From Alphaproteobacteria bacterium (lineage in GTDB: Bacteria > Pseudomonadota > Alphaproteobacteria > UBA6615), in contig JAJFJA010000061.1 in NCBI GenBank assembly GCA_021774445.1, positions 1 to 64,000 of the forward strand: a stretch of DNA of 64,000 bases, given 5' to 3'. Shown piece after piece: positions 43,407 through 53,236 of the stretch; the stretch's first letter is position 1, and the number at the start of each line of letters is the position of its first letter. Made by a program: the position numbers and the translations under genes. The notes beneath the pieces are model-generated. The model saw nothing but the letters and a program-made list of their open reading frames with translations. It was not told the DNA's origin and ran no database searches.

Positions 43407-44993
43407 ATGTCCGAGCCCACCCTGACACCGATCAAGCGCGCCTTATTGTCCGTCACTGACAAGACTGGCCTTATTGAACTCGCGCAAGCGCTGGCGGCGC
43501 GCGGCATCGAAATCCTCTCCACCGGCGGCACCGCCGCGACCCTGCGCGAGGCCGGAGTACCCCTCACCGAGGTCGCCGAGCGCACCGGTTTCCCCGAGAT
43601 CATGGGCGGCCGCGTCAAGACCCTCCATCCCGGAATCCATGGCGGTTTACTGGGTCGCCGCGATCATCCCGGCGACCTGGCGGAAATGAGCCGCCACGGC
43701 ATCGCGCCGATCGATCTGTTGGTCAGCAACCTCTATCCCTTCGAACGAACCGTCGCCGCCGGCGCCGATTATTCCGAATGTATCGAGAATATCGATATTG
43801 GCGGTCCGGCAATGACCCGCGCCGCCGCCAAGAACCATCGCGACGTCACCGTTGTCGTCGATCCCCTCGATTATGCCGCTTTGCTCGCGGAACTAGCCGC
43901 TCATGACGGCTGTACCGGCTGGGGCTTGCGCCAACGTCTCGCCGCCAAGGCTTTTGCCCGCACCGCCCAATACGATGCCGCCATCGCGCACTACTTGATG
44001 CCGTACCAGGGTCCGGAGTATCCCCAACATCTGCCGGTACCGGCCACGCTTGTGCAGACTCTGCGCTATGGCGAGAACCCGCACCAATCTGCCGCCCTCT
44101 ACGCCACCCAGCCGACGCGGCCTGGGGTCGCCGGCGCCACGCAAATCCAGGGCAAGGCGCTCAGCTACAACAACCTCGGCGACGCCGACGCAGCACTGGA
44201 GCTGGTCGCCGAGTTCGAACACCCCGCCGTGGTCATCGTCAAACACGCCAATCCGTGTGGCGTCGCCTGCGCGGACACGCTTGCCGACGCCTATCGCCGG
44301 GCCCTGACTTGCGACCCGGAAAGCGCCTTTGGCGGCATCGTCGCCGCCAACCGTCCCCTCGACGCCGGGACGGCAGCGGCGATCACCGCGCTCTTCACCG
44401 AAGTCGTCATCGCCCCCGGCGCCGACCAAGCAGCCCGCGACATCTTTGCCGGCAAAAAGAACCTCCGCTTGTTGCTGTTGGACGAAATGCCCGACCCGAC
44501 CGTGCCGACGCCGGTCATCCGCTCCATCGCCGGCGGCCTTCTGGTGCAGGACCGCGACACCGGACGCAGTACCGCGGCCGAGCTGCGCACCGTCACCAAA
44601 CGCGCCCCCACCGATGCCGAGCAGGCCGACTTACTGTTCGCCGCCACGGTCGCCAAGCACACCAAGTCGAACGCGGTTATCTATGCCAAGGCCGCCGCGA
44701 CGGTCGGGATCGGCGCCGGCCAGATGAGTCGCGTCGACGCCGCCGGTATTGCCGCGCGTAAGGCCCGCCACGCCGCCGCCCAGGCCGGTGAGAGCGGCTC
44801 TCGTACGGCCGGCTCGGTCGCCGCGTCGGAAGCCTTCTTCCCCTTTGCCGACGGCTTGCTGGCCGTCATCGAGGCCGGTGCTACCGCGGTTGTTCAACCC
44901 GGTGGATCGGTCCGCGATGATGAGGTCATCGCCGCTGCCGACACCGCCGGCATCGCCATGGTCTTTACCGGCATGCGCCATTTCCGCCACTGA
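43407..44993 (+). CDS. purH: bifunctional AICAR formyltransferase/IMP cyclohydrolase
   Basis: 528 aa, the standard PurH length. The N-terminal IMP cyclohydrolase domain has RALLSVTDKTGL, LSTGGTAATLREAG, GGRVKTLHPGIHGGLL; the AICAR transformylase domain has LRYGENPHQSAALY, VIVKHANPCGVA (catalytic Lys-His) and ends VFTGMRHFRH. It performs the last two steps of purine synthesis. It is a core gene that ends the + strand run; the next genes converge on it from the - strand with only 59 bases between the stops. Confidence 0.96.
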   Translation: MSEPTLTPIKRALLSVTDKTGLIELAQALAARGIEILSTGGTAATLREAGVPLTEVAERTGFPEIMGGRVKTLHPGIHGGLLGRRDHPGDLAEMSRHGIAPIDLLVSNLYPFERTVAAGADYSECIENIDIGGPAMTRAAAKNHRDVTVVVDPLDYAALLAELAAHDGCTGWGLRQRLAAKAFARTAQYDAAIAHYLMPYQGPEYPQHLPVPATLVQTLRYGENPHQSAALYATQPTRPGVAGATQIQGKALSYNNLGDADAALELVAEFEHPAVVIVKHANPCGVACADTLADAYRRALTCDPESAFGGIVAANRPLDAGTAAAITALFTEVVIAPGADQAARDIFAGKKNLRLLLLDEMPDPTVPTPVIRSIAGGLLVQDRDTGRSTAAELRTVTKRAPTDAEQADLLFAATVAKHTKSNAVIYAKAAATVGIGAGQMSRVDAAGIAARKARHAAAQAGESGSRTAGSVAASEAFFPFADGLLAVIEAGATAVVQPGGSVRDDEVIAAADTAGIAMVFTGMRHFRH

Positions 44994-45052
44994 CCGGCCC
45001 CGCACGCCCACCCCGCCTCCGCACACGTCGGCGTCGCACTCCGGTGGGGCAA

Positions 45053-46315
45053 TCAAGACCGTGGCGACGCCTCCGGCACCCGCACGGTCAGCAACAGCAG
45101 TCCCCCCACAACCAGGAGCGGGATCACGACCGCCAGCCCGACCCGTTGGCTGGCGAACTGTGCCGTCACCAGGGCCACCAGCCAGGGTCCGACGAAGGCC
45201 GTCGCCTTACCGGACAACGCAAACAACCCGAACATCTCGGTTTCCATGCCGCTCGGCGCCAGGCGCGCCATCAGCGACCGGCTCGCCGATTGCGCCGGTC
45301 CGACAAACACGCCCAGAGCGCCGCCGAACACCCAGAACCCACCCACCGACTGCACCAGCAGCAGCGGTATCCCGACCGCCGTCAAACCGACCAAGGCCAG
45401 CAGGATCGTCGCCTTGGCGCCGATTTTATCATCCAGCCAGCCGAACGCGAACGCCCCCGCGCCGGCGGTCACATTCAGCAATATGCCAAACATGATGACC
45501 TGCGGCAGCGCCATGCCGAAGGTCCCGGCGGCGTAGAGCCCACCGAACGCAAAAATCGTGTTGATGCCATCGGTGTAGATCATCCGCGCCACCAGAAACC
45601 GCGCCACCAGCCCATAACGCCGCAGTTGGCGAAACGTCGTCCACAGCGCCCCCAGACCGAGTCCGACCGCCGCCAGACCATGCCCACCCGACGTCCGATC
45701 CTTACTGAACAGCAACAACGGCACCGCAAACAGCACCGCCCAGATCGCCACCACCGGACCCGCCGCGCGGACATGCTCCGCCGTCGACATGTCCAGACCG
45801 AACAGCACCAGCACCAGGCCAGCGAGGCCGCCGAGATAACCCAATCCCCACCCCCAACCGGAAACCCGCCCGATCCACCCCGCCGGCGCCAGATCGGGCA
45901 GCATGGCGTTGTAGAACACCATGCCCAACTCGAAGCTCACCAACCCGATTGCCACCAGCCACAGCAGCAGCAGCCCATCGTCGGGATCCGGGCGCACCAG
46001 CCACAGCAAGGCCGACGCTGCCGCCATCGCCAGCACCGTCACCGCCAGCCACGGCTTGCGCCGCCCGCCATAATCGGCAATGGCGCCGAGGATCGGGCTC
46101 AGCAGCGCAATCGCCAGCGCGGCCAAACCCGTCATCACGCCCCACTGCACGGTGGCGGCGGCCACATCGCCGACCACCGCCCGTTGGAAATAGGCCGGGA
46201 TGACGAATGTCATGACGATGGTCGGGAAGGGCGAGTTCGCCCAATCGAACAGGCACCACGACAGAATACCACGGCGATCCCGTCCGCCGCCCGCCGCTCC
46301 GATTTCAGCACTCAA
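45053..46315 (-). CDS. major facilitator superfamily transporter, UMF1/Atg22-like
   Basis: 420 aa with about 12 membrane helices, read from a TTG at 46315 with GAGG upstream; no ATG lies nearby in frame. LSWCLFDWANSPFPTIVMTFVIPAYF at the N-terminus is a hallmark of the UMF1 (Atg22-like) MFS family (shown in two parts: LSWCLFDWANSPFP then TIVMTFVIPAYF), and the loop after helix 2, GAIADYGGRRKPWLA, is the MFS motif A. The members of this family are often called unknown major facilitators or amino-acid effluxers. Substrate unknown. Confidence 0.82.
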   Translation of the reverse strand: MSAEIGAAGGGRDRRGILSWCLFDWANSPFPTIVMTFVIPAYFQRAVVGDVAAATVQWGVMTGLAALAIALLSPILGAIADYGGRRKPWLAVTVLAMAAASALLWLVRPDPDDGLLLLWLVAIGLVSFELGMVFYNAMLPDLAPAGWIGRVSGWGWGLGYLGGLAGLVLVLFGLDMSTAEHVRAAGPVVAIWAVLFAVPLLLFSKDRTSGGHGLAAVGLGLGALWTTFRQLRRYGLVARFLVARMIYTDGINTIFAFGGLYAAGTFGMALPQVIMFGILLNVTAGAGAFAFGWLDDKIGAKATILLALVGLTAVGIPLLLVQSVGGFWVFGGALGVFVGPAQSASRSLMARLAPSGMETEMFGLFALSGKATAFVGPWLVALVTAQFASQRVGLAVVIPLLVVGGLLLLTVRVPEASPRS

Positions 46316-46370
46316 CGGACCGCCTCGTCCTTCGCCGCTTCCCGGTGCCCGAGTTAGTACGATTTATTCG

Positions 46371-46403
46371 CCGTCGTTGCGAGCGCGGCGAAGCCATCCA
46401 ATC
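46371..46403. repeat. short intergenic repeat, copy 1
   Basis: Begins CCGTCGTTGCGAGCG and ends AAGCCATCCAATC, a variant of an intergenic repeat seen in many bacterial genomes (core GTCATTGCGAGCG with AAGCAATCC). A second, partly diverged copy is at 55429-55461. It lies between the GDH stop and the MFS start. Confidence 0.55.
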
Positions 46404-46461
46404 TCACGATCCGACGAATTGTCCACCGGCCTGGCGTCCCCAGGCACTGCCCCGCCTAGGG

Positions 46462-49400
46462 TCAGCCGGCCACCAATGTCCTGAGCTGGCGGTTGGCCAC
46501 GGTCAACATCGCCAAGTCGACTTCCAAGGCACTCCGCATTTCCGCAATCAGCGCCCCTGTGCGCTCGACTGCCGGGCGGCGGCTACTGAGCCATTGCTCG
46601 ATCAACCGCTCACCGGTGCCGTTCGTCAGCGCCCCGCCGCCGGACCCCTGCAGCACCCCAGTGGTGATCTGCGATTGATGGCTGTAGCTGTCATCGACGA
46701 TCGCATCCAGCGCCAATCGCTGCCACTCCGACTCGGCCCTGACCATACCGGACGCGTCCCGCAGCCAGTCGGCGCCCAGCCAACTGCCGATCTTGAAGTA
46801 GATCCGCCCCGCGTCCACCACCGGGACGCCCGCCGTATCGGCGATCCGCACGATATCGCAAGCCGAACTCAGCAGCTCCAGGCCGGCGATGCGATCCGCC
46901 AGTTTTTTCGGCACCCCCTGCTCCACCAGCGCCGCCGCCCGACTTTTCATGCCGTCTTTGTCGTCATCACCGACAATGTCGGCCAATTTTCCGCCTAGCG
47001 TTGCGATCCCCGGTTCGAAGCGGGCGATCGTTTCGGTGATGTTCAATGGCTGCTGGTCATTATCCAGGAACCACTTCGTCACCCGCTCGACCAGACGCAT
47101 CAGCTGGGTCACCATTTGCGCCTGCACATTTGCCGCGACCTTGTTGTCCAATTTTTCCACGTCGCGCCAAACCGGCCGCAGGTCGAACGCATCCCGCGCC
47201 GCCACGAACGCCCTGGCGATATCGGCCGCCGGCAATCCGGTGCGCGCCCGCATGCCATGTACGAAAGTAGCACCCGCCCGGTTGATCAGGCTGTTCACCA
47301 CATAGGTGGCGATGATCTCCCGCCGCAATCGATGGCCGGCGATCTGCTCGGGATATTTATCCCGCAGCTTCTTCGGGAAATAGCGTGCCTGATCGCGCAC
47401 CAGATAGTCGTCATCCGGTACATTCGTCGGCAACAACTCCCCATAAAGATCCAACTTGGCATAGGAAAACAGCACCGCGGTTTCCGGTCGCGTCAGACCT
47501 TCGCGATTGGTCTGCCGGCGCGCCATTTCCTCGTCATCCGGTAGGAACTCGATCTCGCGATTGAGCCGGCCGGTGCGCTCCATGCCGCGGATCATCCGCC
47601 ATTGTTGATCCAGCAATCCCGCCGCCTGCAGGCCGGCCAGGCTAATCGCCTGGGTTTGCAGATAATTGTCGTTCAGCACCAGCCCGGCCACGTCGTCCGT
47701 CATGCCGGCCAGCAACGCATTGCGCTGCTTCTCGGTCATGTCGCCATTGGCCACCACGTCGTCGAGCACGATCTTGATGTTGACCTCATGGTCGGACGTG
47801 TCCACGCCGGCCGAGTTGTCGATGAAATCGGTATTGATCAGACCGCCCGCCCGCGCGAACTCGATCCGGCCACGCTGCGTAATGCCAAGGTTGGCGCCCT
47901 CGCCGATGACCTTGCAGCGCAGCTCGCGCGCATCGACGCGCAACGGATCATTCGTGCGATCACCGGCGTCCAAATGACTCTCGGACGCTGACTTCACGTA
48001 AGTACCGATGCCGCCGAACCACAACAGATCGGCCGGCGCCTGCAACACCAGCCGCAGCAAATCGTTCGGCGCCAATTGCGCCTCTTCGGTCTGCAACAGC
48101 GCCTGTATTTGCGGCGATAGTTTGATCGTCTTGGCGTGCCGGTCGAAAACCCCGCCGCCTTCGGAAATCAGCGCCGCCTCATAGTCCGACCAGCTCGACC
48201 TCGGCAGCGCGAACAGCCGTTTGCGCTCGGCGAAGCCGACCTTCGGATCCGGGTCCGGGTCGATGAAGATGTGCAGATGGTTGAACGCCCCGATCAGCCG
48301 GATATGCTCGCTCAGCAACATCCCGTTGCCGAACACGTCTCCCGACATGTCGCCGACCCCCACCACCGTGAACGGCTCAGCTTGGGTGTCGTGCCCCAAT
48401 TCCCGGAAGTGGCGTTTAACCGATTCCCAGGCACCGCGGGCGGTGATGCCCATTTTCTTGTGGTCATAGCCCGCCGAGCCGCCGGAGGCGAACGCGTCGC
48501 CCAACCAAAACCCGTAATCCTTGCTGATGCCGTTGGCGATGTCCGAGAACGTCGCGGTGCCTTTGTCCGCCGCGACCACCAAATAGGGATCGTCTTCATC
48601 ATGGCGCACGACCCCGTCCGGCGGCACCACGGCCCCGCCGACAAGATTGTCGGTAATATCGAGCATGCCGCGCATCAAGGTGGAGTAGCAGGCCACCACT
48701 TCATCCATCAGTTGCTGCCGGTCGCCGGCGCTCGGCAGTTGCTTGCAGACGAAACCGCCTTTCGAGCCGACCGGCACGATGACCGCGTTCTTCACCATCT
48801 GCGCCTTGACCAGACCCAGCACTTCGGTGCGGAAATCCTCCCGCCGGTCGGACCAGCGGATGCCGCCACGCGCCACCTTGCCGCCACGCAGATGACAGCC
48901 TTCCATCTTCGGGCTGTAGACGAAGATCTCCACCATCGGCCGCGGTTCGGGCAGCCCGTCGACCGCCCGGCTGTTCAGCTTGACCGAAAGGTAGCTGGCG
49001 AACGCCCCGGCCTCGTCGGTACGGAAATAGTTCGTCCGTAACGTCGCCTGAACGACATTGAGGAAATGCCGCAGGATGCGGTCTTCGTCGAGATTGGCGA
49101 CTTGTTCCAGCCGCGTCTCGATCTCCCGCACCAAGGCGCTGCTATCCGTGTTCTCACCGGCGCCGGGGCCCGCCGGATCGAACCGGGTTTGGAACAAGCG
49201 CACAAGCAATGCCGCCAACCCCGCGTTGGCGGACAAAGTTTCTTCCATATAAGCCTGGCTGAACGGGATTCTGGCCTGGCGCAGGAATTTGCAATAGGCC
49301 CGCAGCACCAGCACCTCGCGCCACTCCAGCCCGGCACCCAGTACCAGCCTGTTGAAACCGTCATTCTCTACATCGCCGGAGAACACCCGGCCGAAAGTGG

Positions 49401-51315
49401 CGTGAAACTTGTCCTTTACCGTCGCAATATCTGTGATCGCCCCGGCCTGGCTGGTCAGCTCGAAATCGGTGACCCAAACCCGTTCGGCGCCGCCCGTCAG
49501 CGACACCTCATAGGGTTCCTCGCTGATCACCCGCAGACCCATATTCTCCAGCATCGGCAGAATGTCGGATAGGGGCAGCGGCCGGCCGCCGTGATAGAGC
49601 TTTAGCTGCAGCTCGTTCTCTTGCGCTTCCAGAGCCCGGTAGAGATTCATGCCGAGCACGCCGTCGGCCAGGCATTTTTCCGCCTCGTCGATATCGAGAA
49701 TGGTCTCGTCCGGCGAGTAATTGTCGCGATAGCCGGAGCTGAAGGCATGACTATAGCGGTGGAACAGCCGCAACCCGGCTTCTTCGCCCTTGGCTTCCAC
49801 CAGCGCCTCGCGCAGCCGGTCCGCCCACGACCGTGCCGCTTCCACCATCGCACTTTCGATATCGGCGATGTTATAGCTCGCCATCTGGCCGGGCGTCGTC
49901 TTGACGATAAACAACACTTGGGCGAGCACGGAATCGCTCGCCAACTGCGGCGTGAAGGCCACGACCGCGCCGTCCAGGGCATGTTCCAGTATTTCGCCCA
50001 GGCGTTCCCGCAACTCGCTGCTATAGCGCTCCCGCGGCACATAGACCAAAGCCGTCACGAAGCGCTCGAAACCATCCTGCCGCATGAACAGCGCAATGCG
50101 CTGCCGCTCTTGCAGTTGCAGAATGCCGATAGCGTTGTCGTACAACCTGTCTTCGTCGATCTGCAGCAGCTCATCGCGCGGATAGGCCGCCAGAATATGG
50201 GCCAGTGCCTTGTAGTCATGGCTGGCCCGCGGGAACCCGGCCCGCGCGATCACTTTTTGCAGTTTGTGGCGAACTTCGGGAATGCTGTGCGGGTTCCGCC
50301 CATAGGCCGTGGAAGTGAACAAACCGACGATCACTTCCTCGCCGACCACCTGGCCCTTTTTATCGAACCGCTTGACCCCGATCAGGTCCAGATGAACCGC
50401 CCGATGCACCGTCGATCTGGCGCTGCCCTTGGTGATCATCAGCAGTTGCGACTGCTGCATCAGGGCCCAAGCCTCCGACGGCAGCGCCTCGCCGTCCCGC
50501 CAATTCTCCAGCACCTCGCGGTCGGCCGCGCGTAGCAGTCCCAAGCCGCCGTCCGCGACCACCATGCGCATCCGCTCGCCTTGGCCTTTGTAGTCGTAGC
50601 GGCGATAGCCGAGCAGGGTGAAATGATCGTCGAGCAGCCAGCTGATGAAGGCGTCCGCTTCCGCGACGCTTTCGGCCGCCAATTTGGCGGCGCCGTCCTT
50701 GAGGTTCACGGCGACCGCCGCCACCGCCTCCTGCATCGCCGGCCAGTCTTCGACCGCCGCCCGCACATCGGCCAGCACCTGGTCGATACCGGCCTTGATG
50801 TCTTCCATCATCTTCGGGTCGGATTGCTCATCGACCTCGAAATGCATGAAGGACTCGCGGCCGCCGGCGCCATTCGCCGCCAATTCCTGCAGGCCGGTAA
50901 TTTTGCCCTCTTGGTCGCGCTGCACGGGGACCGTGGGGTGAATGATAATATGGACAGTCAGATTGTGCCGATTGAGTTCCGCCGTCACCGAATCCACCAA
51001 GAACGGCATGTCGTCATTGACGATTTCAATGACCGTGTGGTGTGACTTATAGCCATGGTCGGCGAGCCTGGGGCTGAACACCCTGACTTTCGCTTCGCCC
51101 GCGGCGCGGCTCTGCCCGAACTGCCACAGCGACAGCGCGGAGCCATATAGCGCCTCCGGGCTGTGGGCGGCCATGTCCGCCGGCGCCACATTGGCGTAAT
51201 AGCGCCTGATGAAGGCTTCGGCTTCCACGGCCCGCGGCCCGCGCAGCTTCTTCTGCAATATTGCGACGACGTGCTCGGTGAGCTCGTCCTTAAGATTTTC
51301 GATCCTGGGCGCCAT
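46462..51315 (-). CDS. gdhB: NAD-specific glutamate dehydrogenase, large (about 180 kDa) type
   Basis: 1617 aa, the usual length of the GDH-180 class. An ATG at 51315 follows AGGGGAAC. A long N-terminal regulatory region (ACT-like modules, residues 1 to about 700) precedes the catalytic domain, which shows GGIRWSDRREDFRTEV, AVIVPVGSKGGFVCKQL (catalytic Lys), GIGTYVKSASES and VIGEGANLGITQRGRIE (nucleotide-binding fold). It deaminates glutamate to 2-oxoglutarate with NAD and mainly serves catabolism. The gene is alone between a recombinase remnant and the MFS gene. Upstream of it is an AT-rich stretch at 51370-51412, a plausible promoter. Confidence 0.95.
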   Translation of the reverse strand: MAPRIENLKDELTEHVVAILQKKLRGPRAVEAEAFIRRYYANVAPADMAAHSPEALYGSALSLWQFGQSRAAGEAKVRVFSPRLADHGYKSHHTVIEIVNDDMPFLVDSVTAELNRHNLTVHIIIHPTVPVQRDQEGKITGLQELAANGAGGRESFMHFEVDEQSDPKMMEDIKAGIDQVLADVRAAVEDWPAMQEAVAAVAVNLKDGAAKLAAESVAEADAFISWLLDDHFTLLGYRRYDYKGQGERMRMVVADGGLGLLRAADREVLENWRDGEALPSEAWALMQQSQLLMITKGSARSTVHRAVHLDLIGVKRFDKKGQVVGEEVIVGLFTSTAYGRNPHSIPEVRHKLQKVIARAGFPRASHDYKALAHILAAYPRDELLQIDEDRLYDNAIGILQLQERQRIALFMRQDGFERFVTALVYVPRERYSSELRERLGEILEHALDGAVVAFTPQLASDSVLAQVLFIVKTTPGQMASYNIADIESAMVEAARSWADRLREALVEAKGEEAGLRLFHRYSHAFSSGYRDNYSPDETILDIDEAEKCLADGVLGMNLYRALEAQENELQLKLYHGGRPLPLSDILPMLENMGLRVISEEPYEVSLTGGAERVWVTDFELTSQAGAITDIATVKDKFHATFGRVFSGDVENDGFNRLVLGAGLEWREVLVLRAYCKFLRQARIPFSQAYMEETLSANAGLAALLVRLFQTRFDPAGPGAGENTDSSALVREIETRLEQVANLDEDRILRHFLNVVQATLRTNYFRTDEAGAFASYLSVKLNSRAVDGLPEPRPMVEIFVYSPKMEGCHLRGGKVARGGIRWSDRREDFRTEVLGLVKAQMVKNAVIVPVGSKGGFVCKQLPSAGDRQQLMDEVVACYSTLMRGMLDITDNLVGGAVVPPDGVVRHDEDDPYLVVAADKGTATFSDIANGISKDYGFWLGDAFASGGSAGYDHKKMGITARGAWESVKRHFRELGHDTQAEPFTVVGVGDMSGDVFGNGMLLSEHIRLIGAFNHLHIFIDPDPDPKVGFAERKRLFALPRSSWSDYEAALISEGGGVFDRHAKTIKLSPQIQALLQTEEAQLAPNDLLRLVLQAPADLLWFGGIGTYVKSASESHLDAGDRTNDPLRVDARELRCKVIGEGANLGITQRGRIEFARAGGLINTDFIDNSAGVDTSDHEVNIKIVLDDVVANGDMTEKQRNALLAGMTDDVAGLVLNDNYLQTQAISLAGLQAAGLLDQQWRMIRGMERTGRLNREIEFLPDDEEMARRQTNREGLTRPETAVLFSYAKLDLYGELLPTNVPDDDYLVRDQARYFPKKLRDKYPEQIAGHRLRREIIATYVVNSLINRAGATFVHGMRARTGLPAADIARAFVAARDAFDLRPVWRDVEKLDNKVAANVQAQMVTQLMRLVERVTKWFLDNDQQPLNITETIARFEPGIATLGGKLADIVGDDDKDGMKSRAAALVEQGVPKKLADRIAGLELLSSACDIVRIADTAGVPVVDAGRIYFKIGSWLGADWLRDASGMVRAESEWQRLALDAIVDDSYSHQSQITTGVLQGSGGGALTNGTGERLIEQWLSSRRPAVERTGALIAEMRSALEVDLAMLTVANRQLRTLVAG

Positions 51316-51461
51316 AACGAGTTCCCCTACGCCTCATTTTCGCTGCACCAGCAACAATGGACGCATGTTGATAGCCAAGGAAACCTCAAAAGCGATTTAA
51401 TATTGGTGAATTCGCGCCGATTCGGCAGCGCCGACGCAACCGCTGGACGGCTGCCGCGGCG

Positions 51462-52373
51462 TCACACCCGCAAGGGCGCCCCAAGTATTTTCGACGCTTC
51501 CTCCGGCGCGACCCCGCTCGCGATCAGCCGCACGGCAAACGTGTAGCGCAGATCGCGCAATTCCAGATGTTTTAGGTTGGCCTTCTTGCGCGCGGCGCGA
51601 AAGCCCGGCTCGGCGTCCTCCAGCGGCATTCTGCCGCCGACTGAGCGGCTCGCCAGGAAGACCCGGTCCAGGTCGGCAGCCTTCAACCGCAGCCTGGCCA
51701 GTAGCTCGCGAACCGGCCCCGGCAGCGCCACCGTCCGGCCGGTCCCCGCGCCATCCGCGCCGAAATGCACGACCGCGACATCGCCGTCGAGATCGACGGC
51801 GCCCCAAGTCAGCGCCTTGGCTTCCTCTGGCTCCGCGCCCGTACCCAACAGGAAGACCATGAGGTCTTGCAGGAAGGGCGGCGCCGCGGCGAGCAAGCGC
51901 GCTTCTTCCTCTTGGCTGAGGCAATGGCCCTGCCATCCGGCCGCGTCTTCGCTCTCGGTGGCCACCGGCGCCACCGCGCGGGATCGTTTCAGGCGGCTGC
52001 TCAGCCGCGCCAGCGCCGCCACCCCCAACGCCGCCCGGGCCCGCAGCCGACCGCCATGCCGCAAGGCATCGCGTGCCAGTGCCAGGCTACGCCCGCGCCA
52101 GCCGCTCCTGCCGTCGGCCAAACTGATCTGCGCCGTCCTGGCGACGTTCGCCGCCGCCTCACGATTGTGCTCGGCCTCATAGACCTCAGCCTGCAGCAAC
52201 CGTAGCGCCGCCAGCGCCTTTTCTTTATCGAGTGTGCGTGCCGATCGGGTATAGCACTTGCCGTCATGGGTGACCTGCAGATACCAGGTCTGCCCCGGCC
52301 GAACGCGCCCCGTCCGCTCGTCCAGCAGCTTTTCGCGGTATATCGACGCCCTGCCCACGTACCTCCCCCGCAC
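51462..52373 (-). CDS. degenerate tyrosine recombinase/phage integrase
   Basis: 303 aa from a GTG at 52373. The N-terminal part (TWYLQVTHDGKCYTRSART) resembles an arm-binding/AP2-like domain and the C-terminal part ends LRDLRYTFAVRLIASGVAP, the box II region of tyrosine recombinases. Key residues are missing. The first arginine (normally in TGLRxSE) is replaced in LGTGAEPEEAKAL, the box II His is Arg, the third-position His is Tyr, and the reading frame stops after SKILGAPLRV, before the nucleophilic Tyr. It starts 104 bases past the 3' end of tRNA-Gly, same strand, the classic position for an integrase. Probably inactive relic. Confidence 0.65.
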   Translation of the reverse strand: MRGRYVGRASIYREKLLDERTGRVRPGQTWYLQVTHDGKCYTRSARTLDKEKALAALRLLQAEVYEAEHNREAAANVARTAQISLADGRSGWRGRSLALARDALRHGGRLRARAALGVAALARLSSRLKRSRAVAPVATESEDAAGWQGHCLSQEEEARLLAAAPPFLQDLMVFLLGTGAEPEEAKALTWGAVDLDGDVAVVHFGADGAGTGRTVALPGPVRELLARLRLKAADLDRVFLASRSVGGRMPLEDAEPGFRAARKKANLKHLELRDLRYTFAVRLIASGVAPEEASKILGAPLRV

Positions 52374-52475
52374 CGGTCCTATGGGGTGAAGCCATGTACC
52401 GGTGGTACCGCGCGCACCTCCCCGCGAGCCCCCGACCGGCGAATTTGCAACGCCAGGGCTCGCAGCGCCAGGGTA

Positions 52476-52551
<76 letters not shown>

Positions 52552-52659
52552 GCGGGATACCGGTCGGCAAGTAAGCGCACCCACGCCCCGATTGCAAGGG
52601 GAGACTTGCCGAATTTACGACATTGAGCGGTCGTCACCCAGACGCTATAGAAATCGGCC

Positions 52660-53184
52660 ATGATTACTCTTGATCAGCAGGAACGGTCGCTGATGTCGCG
52701 ATTGGCGCATCTGGGCATCGACACCACGATCCATCGCCATCCGCCGCTGCACACCGTCGCCGAATCCAAGCAGCTGCGTGGCACCCTGCCCGGTGCCCAC
52801 ATCAAGAACCTGTTCCTGCGCGATAAGAAGCGCACCCTATGGCTGGCCACGGTCCTGGAAGACCGCGCCGTGGACCTCAAGCGGCTCCGCACCGAACTCG
52901 GCGCCCGCGGCAACCTCAGTTTCGGCAGCGCCGAGTTGCTGGCCCAGGCCCTTGGTGTCGCCCCCGGGGCGGTTACCCCCCTGGCGGTGCTCAACGACCC
53001 GACGCAACGCGTACAGCTTGTCTTCGACCGGGACGTCCTGGCAAATAGTCCTGTCAACGCCCACCCGTTACACAACCAGGCCACCATCGCCATTGCCCCG
53101 GACGATCTCTTGCGCTTCGTCCGCGATTGCGGCCATGAGCCTCAAATCCTTGATTTTGCCGCCCATGTCGGTTCACGGACTTGA
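52660..53184 (+). CDS. proX: prolyl-tRNA deacylase (YbaK/ProX family)
   Basis: 174 aa from the ATG at 52660. The YbaK/aminoacyl-tRNA-deacylase fold is visible in HRHPPLHTVAESKQL, GAHIKNLFLRDKK (catalytic Lys), VDLKRLRTELGARGNLSFGS and GVAPGAVTPLAVLND, a combination typical of stand-alone ProX. It hydrolyses Ala-tRNA(Pro) in trans, protecting proline codons. It opens a + strand run of small housekeeping genes; a 52-base gap separates it from the thioredoxin gene. Confidence 0.9.
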   Translation: MITLDQQERSLMSRLAHLGIDTTIHRHPPLHTVAESKQLRGTLPGAHIKNLFLRDKKRTLWLATVLEDRAVDLKRLRTELGARGNLSFGSAELLAQALGVAPGAVTPLAVLNDPTQRVQLVFDRDVLANSPVNAHPLHNQATIAIAPDDLLRFVRDCGHEPQILDFAAHVGSRT

Positions 53185-53236
53185 GAAAACCCTGTCCCAG
53201 CGCCATTTAAAGGCTGCAAAGCCGCATTGAGGAAAT

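Noticed and set aside
45044..46357. 437-aa open frame on +, opposite the MFS gene
   Set aside because: Rich in Gln, Arg and His with no domain, antisense to a clear membrane transporter; an artefact of high GC third positions.
48136..49041. 301-aa open frame on +, opposite the NAD-GDH gene
   Set aside because: No recognisable motif and fully inside a conserved essential-type gene on the other strand.
51316..51461. A direct repeat of the tRNA-Gly 3' end marking an attR site
   Set aside because: I looked for a copy of the tRNA end on the far side of the recombinase and saw none.
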